Counted from the first letter of the stretch, positions 1 to 8,876 are shown. The stretch: 64,000 nt of DNA from Chryseobacterium tructae (GCF_030409875.1 NZ_JAUFQR010000001.1:2108001-2172000); one strand, 5' to 3'. Program-made: numbers and translations. The notes: generated by a model from the letters alone, not told the origin.

Positions 1-1457
1 AAAATGGATTAGAGAGAAAACTGTTGGGTAGTATTCCCAATATTGGACAGAAGGAAGCTATGGAAGTTCTTGAGGCTTGTGTAAAAGCCTATGATAATGG
101 TCTTGGTGAATGGCCGACAATGTCTGTTGAAGGAAGGATCAAATGCATGCAGAAATTTGTGTACCTGATGATCCAGCAGCGTGATCTGATCATAAAACTA
201 TTAATGTGGGAAATAGGGAAAACCCTGGCAGATTCTACTAAGGAATTTGACCGTACTGTAGATTATATCAATCAGACTATTGATGCTTTAAAAGATCTGG
301 ATAGAGAATCTTCCCGTTTTCAGGAGGCAGAAGGAACCATAGCGCAGATCAGAAGGGCACCACTTGGGGTAGTTCTAAGTATGGGGCCTTTTAATTATCC
401 TTTAAATGAGATCTTTACAACATTGATTCCTGCTTTGATCATGGGAAATACAATTTTATTTAAGCTTCCAAAGCACGGAGTACTGGCTCATTACCCTTTA
501 TTGAGCGCTTTTAAAGAAGCTTTTCCTAAGGGAACAGTAAACACTTTATATGGAAAAGGTTCCGAAATTATCACCCCAATTATGGAGAGTGGAAAGGTAA
601 ATGTATTGGCATTTATTGGTTCAAGTAAAGTGGCTAACGGATTGAAAAAATTACACCCAAAAGTGAATCGCTTAAGAGCTATTCTAAGTCTGGATGCTAA
701 GAATGCAGCTATTGTTACTAAAAACGCCAATCTAGAGGTAGCGGTAAGCGAATGTATTTTAGGAGCACTTTCATTTAATGGACAACGTTGTACTGCGCTA
801 AAACTCATTTTTGTTCAAAAAGAAATTGCAGCAGAATTTACTATGAAGCTTAGTGAAGCCGTTTCAGCTCTGAAAGCTGGCTTGCCTTGGGAAAAGGATG
901 TGAAAATAACACCACTTCCGGAAGTCAATAAGCCACCATATCTGAAAGAATGTATTGAAGATGCAATATTAAAAGGAGCCGCCGTTTTAAATAAAGACGG
1001 CGGGTACATGGAAGAGTCTTTTGTTTTTCCGGCAGTTGTTTATCCTGTAAATAGTGATATGAAACTGTATCATGAAGAACAATTTGGTCCGGTAATTCCT
1101 GTGGTGCCTTTTGAAGATATTGAAGAACCAATAGAGTATCAGGTGAATGCCTCTCATGGAATGCAGGTGAGTATTTTCAGTGAAGATCCGCAGGAAGTAG
1201 CCAATCTGATTGATCCTTTTGTAAATCTTGTAAGCCGTGTCAATATCAATTGCCAAGCACAGCGTGGTCCGGATGTATTTCCATTTACCGGAAGAAAAGA
1301 CAGTGCAGAAGGTACACTTTCTGTGTTTGATGCTTTGCGTTCATTCTCCATCAGATCCCTGGTAGCTGCAAAACTTACAGATTCCAATAAAACTTTATTA
1401 AATACTATTGTAAGGGAACATGATTCTAATTTTTTAAGCACAGACTATATTTTTTAA
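1..1457 (+). CDS. NADP-dependent glyceraldehyde-3-phosphate dehydrogenase-like aldehyde dehydrogenase (5' partial)
   Basis: This is an aldehyde dehydrogenase superfamily protein most like GapN, the non-phosphorylating enzyme that oxidises glyceraldehyde 3-phosphate with NADP. The frame is open to the left edge, so the true start lies outside the window; the TTG at 24 is not a convincing start because coding sequence continues upstream of it. Visible marks are the PFNYPLN substrate/cofactor segment near residue 122 and the catalytic Cys in FNGQRCTA near residue 257. The usual ALDH motif ELGGK is replaced here by SLDAK, so the standard general-base Glu is not in its usual place; an acidic residue (Asp) sits two positions later. 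I recall similar variants (LEAK) in Bacteroidota GapN homologues. A terminator follows 33 bases after the stop. Confidence 0.85.
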   Translation, partial: NGLERKLLGSIPNIGQKEAMEVLEACVKAYDNGLGEWPTMSVEGRIKCMQKFVYLMIQQRDLIIKLLMWEIGKTLADSTKEFDRTVDYINQTIDALKDLDRESSRFQEAEGTIAQIRRAPLGVVLSMGPFNYPLNEIFTTLIPALIMGNTILFKLPKHGVLAHYPLLSAFKEAFPKGTVNTLYGKGSEIITPIMESGKVNVLAFIGSSKVANGLKKLHPKVNRLRAILSLDAKNAAIVTKNANLEVAVSECILGALSFNGQRCTALKLIFVQKEIAAEFTMKLSEAVSALKAGLPWEKDVKITPLPEVNKPPYLKECIEDAILKGAAVLNKDGGYMEESFVFPAVVYPVNSDMKLYHEEQFGPVIPVVPFEDIEEPIEYQVNASHGMQVSIFSEDPQEVANLIDPFVNLVSRVNINCQAQRGPDVFPFTGRKDSAEGTLSVFDALRSFSIRSLVAAKLTDSNKTLLNTIVREHDSNFLSTDYIF

Positions 1458-1489
1458 AGCTAATCCCAAGCTGTATTTAACATAAAATA

Positions 1490-1530
1490 AAAATCCTTAA
1501 TAAATACTTGTATTTTTTAAGGATTTTTTA
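1490..1530 (+). terminator. Rho-independent terminator after the GapN-like gene
   Basis: An AAAAATCCTTAA arm pairs with TTAAGGATTTTT and a T run follows. It lies between the dehydrogenase and the first sigma factor, so the two are separate units. Confidence 0.75.
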
Positions 1531-1615
1531 ACTTAAAGGCTGGAATTAGAATATTTTGTGTTATAACAAGGCGAGGTTTTTATAAAATCTTACCGTAAGG
1601 ATTAGTGTGTAAATC

Positions 1616-2125
1616 ATGTCTTCATCGGAACAAGAATTTTTAGAGAAAATTGAAAAGCACAAAGGTGTTATTTTCAAGATTTCTAAAATGTATATGGATA
1701 ATAAGGACGATCAGAATGACCTCTATCAAGAGATCATTTATCAGGCATGGAAATCTTACGGCGATTTTCAGCAGCGGAGTGATTTCTCAACATGGCTTTA
1801 TAGAACTGCGCTTAACACAGCAATTGTTTTTTTACGAAGTGAGAAAAAACGTAGCTTTATACAAAATCAGGATATTGAGGTGCTCAATGCCCAGCAGGAA
1901 CCTTATAATGATATTGATGATCAGAATATGAAGTTGATGTATGAGGCTATTCATCAGTTGAGTCCTATTGATAAAGCCCTTATTTTTTTCTTTCTGGAAG
2001 ATTTTTCAGGGAAGGAAGTTGCTCATCAGCTGGGTATTACAGAAGTTAATGCCAGGGTGAAACTTAAAAGAGCGAAGGCAAAACTGAAGGAGATCATTGC
2101 AAAACAGAGAACAGGTTCAATTTAA
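1616..2125 (+). CDS. ECF-type RNA polymerase sigma factor (copy 1)
   Basis: This 169-residue sigma-70 family protein has the ECF two-domain layout. Region 2 spans roughly residues 10-75, with a DQNDLYQEI segment and the STWLYRTALN promoter-melting motif. Region 4 (about residues 110-165) ends in a helix-turn-helix with the GITEVNARVKLKRAK recognition segment. It lies 11 bases upstream of a membrane protein gene, and the same pair is repeated at 3236-4350. In Bacteroidota such pairs usually encode the sigma factor and its membrane partner, so the downstream protein is inferred to be the anti-sigma. The target regulon cannot be read from the sequence. Confidence 0.9.
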   Translation: MSSSEQEFLEKIEKHKGVIFKISKMYMDNKDDQNDLYQEIIYQAWKSYGDFQQRSDFSTWLYRTALNTAIVFLRSEKKRSFIQNQDIEVLNAQQEPYNDIDDQNMKLMYEAIHQLSPIDKALIFFFLEDFSGKEVAHQLGITEVNARVKLKRAKAKLKEIIAKQRTGSI

Positions 2126-2136
2126 AAGATAAAAGA

Positions 2137-2952
2137 ATGGAGTTAGAAAACTTTAAAGAACTTTGGAATAAAGATACAGGACAGGAACCACCTGAAATAT
2201 CCCTTGAAAAACAGCGTGATATTCATTCTCCGCTCCAGATGCTGAAGATCAATATGAAAACCGAATTTTGGCTGATGGTTGTTACATTGCCATTACTATT
2301 AACGAGTTTTCCATTTGCTTCTACAGATTCCAATGTAAGAACCATATCAACATTGGTCACTATTCTGACCATAGCCTTTATGAGTTACTTTTATTCCCGT
2401 TTTCTTAAGCTTTATAAATTACTTCAAAAAAATAGTATCAATACCAATTATGATTTGTTCAATCTTAAAACCCAGCTTTTAATCTCCAGGGAAATCTATA
2501 TCTCATACTATATTTCCTATATCCCGCTTGCTTTTCTCTTATCTCTGATTAAGATTAATTTCCATTTTGAGATGGAGTACAATCTGGCCATTTTCGGAAT
2601 AAGTTTTTTTATTACCTTATTATTGGTATGCTTTATTATAAAATACTGGATCTATTATATGTACGGAAGATACATTGATGATGTGGTATACCTGGTAGAT
2701 GAGCTGAATGGAGTAGAAGTAAAACCACGAATTGAAAAAAAGAAAACCTGGTTTGAGAGATCCCAAAAGTTTTTCATGAATAAAATGGGGATTAAAGGGA
2801 ATATCCTGAACACAATTATATGGTACGTATCAGTTTATATTTTTATTATATTGTTTTTAACTCTGGTTCTTCTTATCATCATTATCATTGGAGCTAAGCT
2901 GAATTGTATTGATATCACAACCTTGCAAAGAGCCTTAGATCGATTAAATTAA
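2137..2952 (+). CDS. Multi-pass membrane protein paired with ECF sigma factor (putative anti-sigma, copy 1)
   Basis: This 271-residue protein has a cytoplasmic-looking N-terminus of about 45 residues (FKELWNKD, PPEISLEKQ), then hydrophobic segments near residues 47-65, 70-90, 125-140, 150-170 and 230-255. I recognise no catalytic motif. Its paralogue at 3760-4350 shares the N-terminal W-N-x-D and PEIS pattern, the YSYYFSKF-like segment and the SYYIS-F/Y-P segment, but lacks the last 70 residues and the final hydrophobic helix. Position right behind a sigma gene suggests the N-terminal segment holds the sigma factor at the membrane. That is inference: no known anti-sigma domain is visible. Confidence 0.8.
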   Translation: MELENFKELWNKDTGQEPPEISLEKQRDIHSPLQMLKINMKTEFWLMVVTLPLLLTSFPFASTDSNVRTISTLVTILTIAFMSYFYSRFLKLYKLLQKNSINTNYDLFNLKTQLLISREIYISYYISYIPLAFLLSLIKINFHFEMEYNLAIFGISFFITLLLVCFIIKYWIYYMYGRYIDDVVYLVDELNGVEVKPRIEKKKTWFERSQKFFMNKMGIKGNILNTIIWYVSVYIFIILFLTLVLLIIIIIGAKLNCIDITTLQRALDRLN

Positions 2953-2975
2953 AGATACTTTACTGAAAATTAAAT

Positions 2976-3007
2976 AAAAACTGGTGGAAAAAACGACCAG
3001 TTTTTTT
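2976..3007 (+). terminator. Terminator after sigma/membrane pair 1
   Basis: AAAAACTGGT pairs with ACCAGTTTTT across a 10-base loop and runs into a T tract. Confidence 0.75.
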
Positions 3008-3140
3008 GTGTAATGATGTAACATTTTCGTTTTTTTTCTACTAACTACTGAGCTATTATTACTTTTATAAACACACACAATTATTTCGAATAAAGCACTA
3101 TCCTAAAATAGTAGACATTAAAAAAAAACACAGTGAGAGG

Positions 3141-3179
3141 CCTGACAGTATTTTCTGTCGGGTTTTTTTATTTTTTTTA
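3141..3179 (+). terminator. Hairpin with T tract in the leader of sigma pair 2
   Basis: CCTGACAG pairs with CTGTCGGG (one G-T pair) and is followed by TTTTTTTA and a longer T run. It stands 57 bases before the second sigma gene and after the terminator of the first pair. It may be an attenuator in the leader, or a second terminator for an unseen small transcript. Confidence 0.55.
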
Positions 3180-3235
3180 ATTAATTTCTGTAACAATTTT
3201 TTTCAATGAAAACTAACTTTATAGAGCAACAAGTT

Positions 3236-3748
3236 ATGACCTCATTAGAACAAGCATTTATCCATAAGATTGAAAGACATAAAGGAATCATTTTTAAGAT
3301 TTCTAAAATGTATATGTCTGATAAAGATGATCAGGATGATCTTTTTCAGGAAATAACCTGTCAGTTATGGAAAGCATACCCCAACTTTAGAGGAGAAAGT
3401 GAATTTTCAACCTGGTTGTACAGAATAGCTTTAAACACAGCTATTATTTTCCTCAAAACTGAAAAGAGAAGAAGTTTTATTACTAACAATGAGAATTTAT
3501 CTCATCATTTTATTCCTCAGGAAGATTATGATAATGAGAGAGAAGAAAGAATGGTAGAAATGTATACAGCAATTCAGTTACTCAATCCGATTGATAAAGC
3601 TTTTATTTTTTATTATCTGGAAGATTTTTCAGGGAAGCAGATTGCCGATCAGATGGGGATTTCCGAGGGCAATGCAAGAGTAAAAATGAATAGAGCTAAA
3701 AATAAATTAAAAGATATCTTAAATCAACATAATCCTAACCAATATTAA
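3236..3748 (+). CDS. ECF-type RNA polymerase sigma factor (copy 2)
   Basis: This is a paralogue of the sigma factor at 1616-2125: the KHKG-I-FKISKMYM start, the region-2 STWLYRIALN motif and the region-4 GISEGNARVKMNRAK helix all line up. The frame is open from an ATG at 3206, but alignment with copy 1 (MSSSEQEF against MTSLEQAF) favours the ATG at 3236, giving 170 residues. The gene is 11 bases upstream of its own membrane partner, the same spacing as in copy 1, so the whole two-gene unit was probably duplicated. Divergence between copies is substantial, so the duplication is not recent. Confidence 0.88.
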   Translation: MTSLEQAFIHKIERHKGIIFKISKMYMSDKDDQDDLFQEITCQLWKAYPNFRGESEFSTWLYRIALNTAIIFLKTEKRRSFITNNENLSHHFIPQEDYDNEREERMVEMYTAIQLLNPIDKAFIFYYLEDFSGKQIADQMGISEGNARVKMNRAKNKLKDILNQHNPNQY

Positions 3749-3759
3749 ATCCTAATCCA

Positions 3760-4350
3760 ATGAATATAGATGAATTGAAAAATACCTGGAATGAAGATAT
3801 TGCAAATGAAACCCCTGAAATAAGCATAGATCAGAGAAATAAAATAAATCTTCCCCTTGAGAAAGTGCGCAAAAATATGCGCATGGAATTCTGGTGGGTG
3901 GTGGGCATCTTCGTTTTTGCATTCCTGGTCTGTTCCGTTTGCCAGCCCTTTAAACTTCAATTGTATATCACAGTTTTGATCGCTTCAATGCTTATTGTTA
4001 CCATTTTCTTTTACAGTAAGTTCTTCAAATTGTATAATAATATCAGCAATACAGAACTTAAGACTAGTGATTCTCTGAAAGATCTCGTTACTCAGTTAAA
4101 CCTGAATAAACAATATTATCTATCTTACTATATCAGTTTTGCACCATTTATAGTATGTGAAATTCTTATCGTCCTGGAATTTATACCGTGGCCACAGCCT
4201 TTAAGTGAGATTAAAATAGCTGTTATTTTGATTAGCAGCCTTGTCGGTGGCTTATTTTTACTTTTTTTATGTGGTAAATTCTGGTTCCATCGTTATTATG
4301 GGCGATACATCAATCATATTGAATCTCTTTTAAATGAACTGAGAAAGTAA
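3760..4350 (+). CDS. Membrane protein paired with ECF sigma factor (putative anti-sigma, copy 2)
   Basis: This 196-residue protein has a 45-residue polar N-terminus (LKNTWNEDI, PEISIDQR) and four hydrophobic segments near residues 47-64, 68-88, 125-142 and 150-172, ending in the short polar tail RYYGRYINHIESLL. It is the shorter paralogue of the protein at 2137-2952; the shared YGRYI motif after the last common helix is the end of the alignment. Function is inferred only from its place behind a sigma gene. Confidence 0.8.
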   Translation: MNIDELKNTWNEDIANETPEISIDQRNKINLPLEKVRKNMRMEFWWVVGIFVFAFLVCSVCQPFKLQLYITVLIASMLIVTIFFYSKFFKLYNNISNTELKTSDSLKDLVTQLNLNKQYYLSYYISFAPFIVCEILIVLEFIPWPQPLSEIKIAVILISSLVGGLFLLFLCGKFWFHRYYGRYINHIESLLNELRK

Positions 4351-4354
4351 ATTT

Positions 4355-4393
4355 AAATAGAATCGGCGGGCTGAAAGCCCGCCGATTCTATTT
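4355..4393. terminator. Strong bidirectional terminator
   Basis: A perfect 17-18 bp stem (AAATAGAATCGGCGGGC and its complement) with a tiny loop is flanked by A and T runs. It sits between the convergent membrane-protein and S41 peptidase genes and can serve both. Confidence 0.88.
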
Positions 4394-4442
4394 ATTATAT
4401 CTATTTATTAACTTTTCATAAAGAGAATGTCAATCTTTCCGT

Positions 4443-5978
4443 TTAATTACTGATATCTTTTTCCTTCCCGATTTCCTTCCTTATCCAGTCCAGTTGAGGA
4501 TCCTTTTTATCAATAATATCCTGCATGCTTTCTTTGATTTCTACATTAGGAACAACTCCTTTGTGGGTATCTGAAAAATCAATATTCGGCTGTACAAGAA
4601 GAAGTCCGATCGGAAATCTGATTTCGGAATTGGGTAATTTCTGATAAGAATAAAAACCTGCTACGGTTCCATCATTGGCACCTCCGGTTTCTTCTCCTAC
4701 AAGAGTCGCTCTTTTATCATTTTTAAGCTTTGCGGTAATGATGGAAGATGCAGAGAAACTTCCGCCGTTGATCAGAACAAAAACTTTTCCATGGAAAGCT
4801 TCCTTATTAGGCTTTGTAGGTTTGTCAGCTTTCATTTTATAGAAAACCTTTCCATCCTTTTTATAAGTGCTGAAAGCCTGGGCAAAAAAGTAACTTGGAT
4901 AGGAGATACTCTTAATCGCATAATCTAATGGAGTGCTTTTTCTGAAATAATTGGTTCTCAAGGGGATATCTCTTGAAGTAACCTGGGATGGCTTAATCAG
5001 GGTAAAAGGCTTGTCGGTAAGGTATGAATATAGATTATTGATCTCATAAAGAGAACCGCCATAGTTGTTTCGAACATCTATGATGAGATAATCTGACTTG
5101 GCATTTTTTATCTTTGAAAAGGTCTTTTTATAAAACTCATCCGAATATTCTCTTGAAAAGCTTTTCACTTTGATATAAGCTATGGTACTGTCCTTATCCA
5201 GAAATTTAAAACTTCGGTTATAGGAATTGCTGGCAGCTACATAATCGTTCAGCTTTTTTTCCTGAGTTCGTTTATTCATTTCCTTATCCTTTTCAAGATC
5301 AGTATCGGATTTTGATTCCCTGCTTAAGATATAAGTATGTTTTTCACCTTTATAAAGAGTCTCAATGGTTGCTCTGTCGGCAAGTCCATTTTCTGCGGTA
5401 TAATAACTGAAAAATAGATCTTTTAAAAAATAAGGCTGAAAAGTTGTATTATAACCATCACTGCTGATGAGGTTTCTGTATTTTTTGATGTAGTCCGAAA
5501 CCGGAATATTGTTGATCGATAAAATTTCGGTTCCAGGTTGAATGTTTTCAATACCATCCCTGTTCTCTGTAATATACATCTGTTCTCCGGAAACATAATA
5601 TTCAAATCTGCTGAACAGTCCTTTTTTATGTTCCAAAGTCTTGATTTCCCTTTTTGTAAATTTTTTTCTGGGAATTCTTAATGAAAGATGTCCTTCCCGA
5701 ATTCCGGCAATCACTGGTTGAAGTTTAAAATAGAACTGTAGTGGAGTAAGTGGCTCGGTAATGGTTTGTTTAAGACTGTCAAACTTGCGTTCCAATTCTT
5801 TTTTGGGAATATACCAATATAATTGGGGATGCATCTGCTGAAGTTTTGAATAAGCAAAATCTACATCTTCTTTAAGCTGCTCAGGGGGAATACAGGAAGC
5901 TCTCTGTTCATTGTGCCTTTTAATAGATGCACATGAGGAAAGCATGGCCAGAATAAATAATACCGAGTAATTTTTCAA
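4443..5978 (-). CDS. S41 family peptidase, lipoprotein
   Basis: This 511-residue protein starts with a lipoprotein signal (LAMLSSCAS, lipid Cys at about residue 16). It has an N-terminal helical region, a PDZ-like segment (PGTEILSINNIPVSDY, near residue 150) and a C-terminal peptidase S41 core. The nucleophile Ser lies in NGGSFSAS near residue 408, in the place expected for tail-specific and C-terminal processing proteases, and DVRNNYGGS and VGEETGG are also typical of the fold. It is likely an envelope serine protease of unknown substrate. It stands alone between convergent and divergent neighbours. Confidence 0.88.
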   Translation of the reverse strand: MKNYSVLFILAMLSSCASIKRHNEQRASCIPPEQLKEDVDFAYSKLQQMHPQLYWYIPKKELERKFDSLKQTITEPLTPLQFYFKLQPVIAGIREGHLSLRIPRKKFTKREIKTLEHKKGLFSRFEYYVSGEQMYITENRDGIENIQPGTEILSINNIPVSDYIKKYRNLISSDGYNTTFQPYFLKDLFFSYYTAENGLADRATIETLYKGEKHTYILSRESKSDTDLEKDKEMNKRTQEKKLNDYVAASNSYNRSFKFLDKDSTIAYIKVKSFSREYSDEFYKKTFSKIKNAKSDYLIIDVRNNYGGSLYEINNLYSYLTDKPFTLIKPSQVTSRDIPLRTNYFRKSTPLDYAIKSISYPSYFFAQAFSTYKKDGKVFYKMKADKPTKPNKEAFHGKVFVLINGGSFSASSIITAKLKNDKRATLVGEETGGANDGTVAGFYSYQKLPNSEIRFPIGLLLVQPNIDFSDTHKGVVPNVEIKESMQDIIDKKDPQLDWIRKEIGKEKDISN

Positions 5979-6128
5979 TAGATCTTTGAGTTTTTTTAAG
6001 CTGCTAAAATAGAAAGTTTAAAATTAATCATTACTTAAATGAATAATAAATTTTTTGAAAAACATGATAAATTTAGTTAAAAAAATACACTCAAACACAT
6101 CTTATTTTCATGTAAGGACAAAAGTAGG

Positions 6129-6136
6129 TACCTTTG
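6129..6136 (+). promoter_or_regulatory. Bacteroidota -7 promoter element
   Basis: TACCTTTG matches TAnnTTTG exactly. It overlaps the TTG at 6134, which argues against that codon being the start of the following gene and supports the ATG at 6155 or 6158. No clear -33 TTG is seen. Confidence 0.5.
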
Positions 6137-6154
6137 AAGTCTATTTTTTTACAA

Positions 6155-7248
6155 ATGATGTATTGGATTTTTACGATTGTAATTTTATTGATAGCAACCT
6201 ATTGTGTCGTAATTAATAGGATGGCATTTGGAGCTGTTCCCAAGGGAAAACGTCTGATACGTATTAGACAGTCGAAGCTTTACAGAAATAAACAATTTCA
6301 GAATATCAGTCATACACCTTCCATTGCAGAAGGATATAAAATGAGCAAGGTAACCTATGACTTCCTCTTAGGTAAAAAGCATCCATTACTGAAGCCATTA
6401 AAGGAAGTTCCTTCTATTCATACAGATCTAAAGAGCCTGGACAAAAATACAGATGTTTTTATATGGCTGGGGCATTCATCCTATTATATACAGACAGACG
6501 GAATTTCATTTTTGATTGATCCTGTATTAAGCTTATATGGTTCACCTTTCAAATATTTTAACAAGGCATTCAAAGGAGCTGATATCTTTACACCTGAGGA
6601 TATACCAAATATTGATTATCTGGTGATCACCCATGACCATTTTGACCATCTTGACTATCCTACTGTGAAGTCAATCAAAAGTCGTACAGCGATGGCTATT
6701 GTTCCATTAGGCGTAGGAGCGCATTTGGAGCGATGGGGCTATACAGAAGAACAGCTTATTGAAGAAGAATGGGATACAGTAGTTGAATTAAAAATAAAAT
6801 CAGACTAACCTTTACGCCTGCCAGGCACTTTTCCGGTAGAAGATTAAAGCAAAACGATACTCTTTGGACTTCCTATGTACTGGAAACCCCTACAAAGAAA
6901 ATCTTCTTAGGGGGCGATAGTGGCTATGATTCTCATTTTAAAATAATTGGCGAGAAATATGGACCATTTGATTATGCTATCCTTGAAAACGGGCAATATG
7001 GTGAAGCCTGGAGATATATCCATACCTTACCTGAGGATGTTATTCAGGCGGCTATTGATATAAATGCCAGGCATATTCTTCCGGTGCATGCTGCAAAGTT
7101 TGCACTGGCACTTCATCCATGGAATGAGCCATTGCAAAAAATAACAAGCTTAGGTAAAGAGAAAAACTTAGATATCCTTACTCCGAAAATTGGAGAAGTC
7201 GTAGACCTGAATCTTCAAGATCAGCAGTTTACAGTCTGGTGGGACTAA
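6155..7248 (+). CDS. MBL-fold metallo-hydrolase, membrane-anchored (frameshifted at about 6795)
   Basis: This metallo-beta-lactamase superfamily protein is of the UlaG/NAPE-PLD-like type. An N-terminal membrane segment comes first, then WLGHSSYYIQ (near residue 110) and the metal motif THDHFDHLD (near residue 167). After the break come the TPARHFSGR, LGGDSGYD and PVHAAKF motifs that complete the metal site. The first frame stops at 6808. Adding one A to the A-rich stretch near 6790-6800 restores a continuous protein of about 365 residues ending at 7248. This is one of 13 equivalent breaks in the window and is probably a sequencing error. The stop overlaps the stop of the convergent GNAT gene by 4 bases. 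Confidence 0.82.
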
Positions 7249-7532
7249 GCATGCCAGATATCCTTATATCTTCTTGGATGATTTTCAAATTGTTGACGTA
7301 CAAAATCACATTCCGGGTCTACAAGCAAATCTTTTTCTTCTGCATAACGAACCAGCTCATCCAATAGTAATTTGGCATAACCTTTACCCTCACGATCTTC
7401 ATCAAGCTTGGTATAATATACAATAAGAAGTCTTCCGTCAACCTCTATGGACATATAACCCGCTTTTTTTTCATCAATAAACAACTGCAATTCATCCTGA
7501 TATGGAGATACCATAAATTTTATATTTTCCAT
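7245..7532 (-). CDS. Small GNAT-like N-acetyltransferase (YidJ-type)
   Basis: This 95-residue protein has the compact GNAT fold of the YidJ type: an acetyl-CoA binding segment EGKGYAKLLLDELVRYA (residues 50-66) and the closing VDPECDFVRQQFENHPRY pattern, which is typical of these short proteins. The acceptor substrate is unknown. It converges on the MBL-fold gene with a 4-base overlap of stop codons. Confidence 0.85.
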   Translation of the reverse strand: MENIKFMVSPYQDELQLFIDEKKAGYMSIEVDGRLLIVYYTKLDEDREGKGYAKLLLDELVRYAEEKDLLVDPECDFVRQQFENHPRRYKDIWHA

Positions 7533-7660
7533 AATTATTGAGATTTGGTTGATAAAAAAATAATATTGAGAACTCCCGAAAACATTCTCTTCCTTAAAAT
7601 TACAAAATTATTTAACATGAAATAATAGTTTTTGAGAATCTTAACGAATTTTATTAGTGT

Positions 7661-7723
7661 ACAAGATACAAGATACAAGATACAAGATACAAGATACAAG
7701 ATACAAGATACAAGATACAAGAT
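7661..7723. repeat. Heptanucleotide tandem repeat, ACAAGAT x9
   Basis: Nine perfect head-to-tail copies of ACAAGAT are followed by a short partial copy. The tract is 128 bases upstream of the GNAT start on the minus strand and far upstream of the secreted-protein gene at 8098. A second heptamer tract with nine perfect copies lies at 53367. Confidence 0.95.
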
Positions 7724-7759
7724 ATAGTTGTTATATCTCAAGGATGGCTGGGTACTATC

Positions 7760-7824
7760 AATAGAGGTGAGCTTTAGCCCGCCTAAATAAAAAAATGGAA
7801 TTCATAAGGCTTTAGCCAAAACCT
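7760..7824 (+). repeat. Dispersed GGCTTTAGCC repeat, copy 1
   Basis: This is a member of a family of about 65 bases: AATAGGAG-type start, a palindrome around GAGCTTTAGCCC, an A-rich middle, then a second GGCTTTAGCC and AAAAC. It matches the copies at 8668, 12061, 24312 and 53590, all in the same orientation. The rest of the gap 7533-8097 holds the heptamer repeat and otherwise nothing I recognise. Confidence 0.85.
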
Positions 7825-8097
7825 AAAAGCTTTCCACCAACCTTCTATTTCGAATACCGTGTAACGCGTATTCAATATTCCGCATCCTATATTATTTCCT
7901 TGCTGTTTAAAAATATTTAAAGCTGTTAAAAAGTATACAATTCACTAATTGATAATTATAAAACTTTATGAAAATTGTAAATTATTTTAAAGATAATCAG
8001 TTATTTATGTTTTTTATTAACAAATATTGGGATTTACGATTAATAATTGGCACTTTAATTGACTATGTCATCATGTTTAATTTAAAAGAGGAGTGAA

Positions 8098-8556
8098 ATG
8101 AAAAAGTTATTGTTAACAGCATTTTTGATTGGGACATTTAGTTTGAGCTATGCCCAGTCGGATTATTATAATGATTATAGAAGAAGTATTTCAGATGTTA
8201 ATTGGCAGACAGTGATTGCAGATCTATTGCTTTCTAGAACACAAGCTAATCAAGTCTATGCATTGAATGACAGATACCGTGATTACGATTCATGGAATAG
8301 AGTGTATGTAGTAGAGCCTGGAAGATGGAAAGGAGACCGATATTCAGAATTGGAAAGAATTCTTGGAAGAGAAAAATACATTGTTTTTAAAAAGAGATAT
8401 TATAGAGGACAAAATCCTGTGATCATATACGGGCGAAATAAAAATGATTATAAAAGATATCGTAAAGATCAGGAAAAATACTATAAAGAGAGAGCCAAAT
8501 ATTACAAAAAACAAAATAAACATCATAGACACCATGGAGATGGTGATTGGGATTAA
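8098..8556 (+). CDS. Small secreted basic protein of unknown function
   Basis: This 152-residue protein begins with a clear signal peptide (LLLTAFLIGTFSLSYA, cleavage before QSDY). The mature part has a SDVNWQTVIADLLLSRTQANQVYALNDRY region and an extremely basic, Tyr/Lys/His-rich tail (residues 115-150, ending HRHHGDGDWD). I recognise no family. Possible roles are binding of metal (His tail) or anionic envelope polymers, but this is speculation. An AGGAGTGA Shine-Dalgarno-like stretch just before the ATG is unusually good for a Bacteroidota gene. Confidence 0.8.
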   Translation: MKKLLLTAFLIGTFSLSYAQSDYYNDYRRSISDVNWQTVIADLLLSRTQANQVYALNDRYRDYDSWNRVYVVEPGRWKGDRYSELERILGREKYIVFKKRYYRGQNPVIIYGRNKNDYKRYRKDQEKYYKERAKYYKKQNKHHRHHGDGDWD

Positions 8557-8585
8557 CCATTATCAACTATATATATTCACTATTG

Positions 8586-8616
8586 AAATGGCTGGCATTC
8601 GTGCTGGCCATTTTTA
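8586..8616 (+). terminator. Terminator after the small secreted protein gene
   Basis: AAATGGC pairs with GCCATTT and a T run follows, 30 bases after the stop. Confidence 0.6.
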
Positions 8617-8667
8617 TTATAAGTACTATTGCTAATAATCATCTATTCTCCATGAGAATATCAAGAT

Positions 8668-8733
8668 CAATAGGAATGGGCTTTAGCCCATTCAAATAAA
8701 TAAAAGATTCTTCATCTGGCTTTGCCGAAATTT
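8668..8733 (+). repeat. Dispersed GGCTTTAGCC repeat, copy 2
   Basis: It has the same layout as the copy at 7760: AATAGGAATGGGCTTTAGCC, an A-rich spacer, then GGCTTTGCC. It is the most diverged copy in its second half. Confidence 0.85.
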
Positions 8734-8818
8734 AAAAACTCCACGATTCATCTATTATCACAATAAAATTCTAACAAAAACTTATTCAGATATAAAACAT
8801 CAATAGAAATCAACGGCC

Positions 8819-8876
8819 ATAGTACTTCCAGCCTCCATCTTCCTACTTCCAACCTCTAAATTCCCTTTCTTAAAAT
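8819..8876 (-). repeat. GGAAG-rich dispersed repeat, copy 1
   Basis: On the minus strand this stretch reads as GGAAG/GGAGG units spaced about 7-10 bases apart (GGAAGTAGGAAGATGGAGG and so on). The same kind of sequence recurs at 55889 and 56981, each time intergenic. It sits just before the AraC gene. Confidence 0.6.

Noticed and set aside
7535-7741. 68-codon minus-strand frame across the ACAAGAT repeat
   Set aside because: Its repetitive protein (LYLVSCI units) is only the translation of the tandem repeat.
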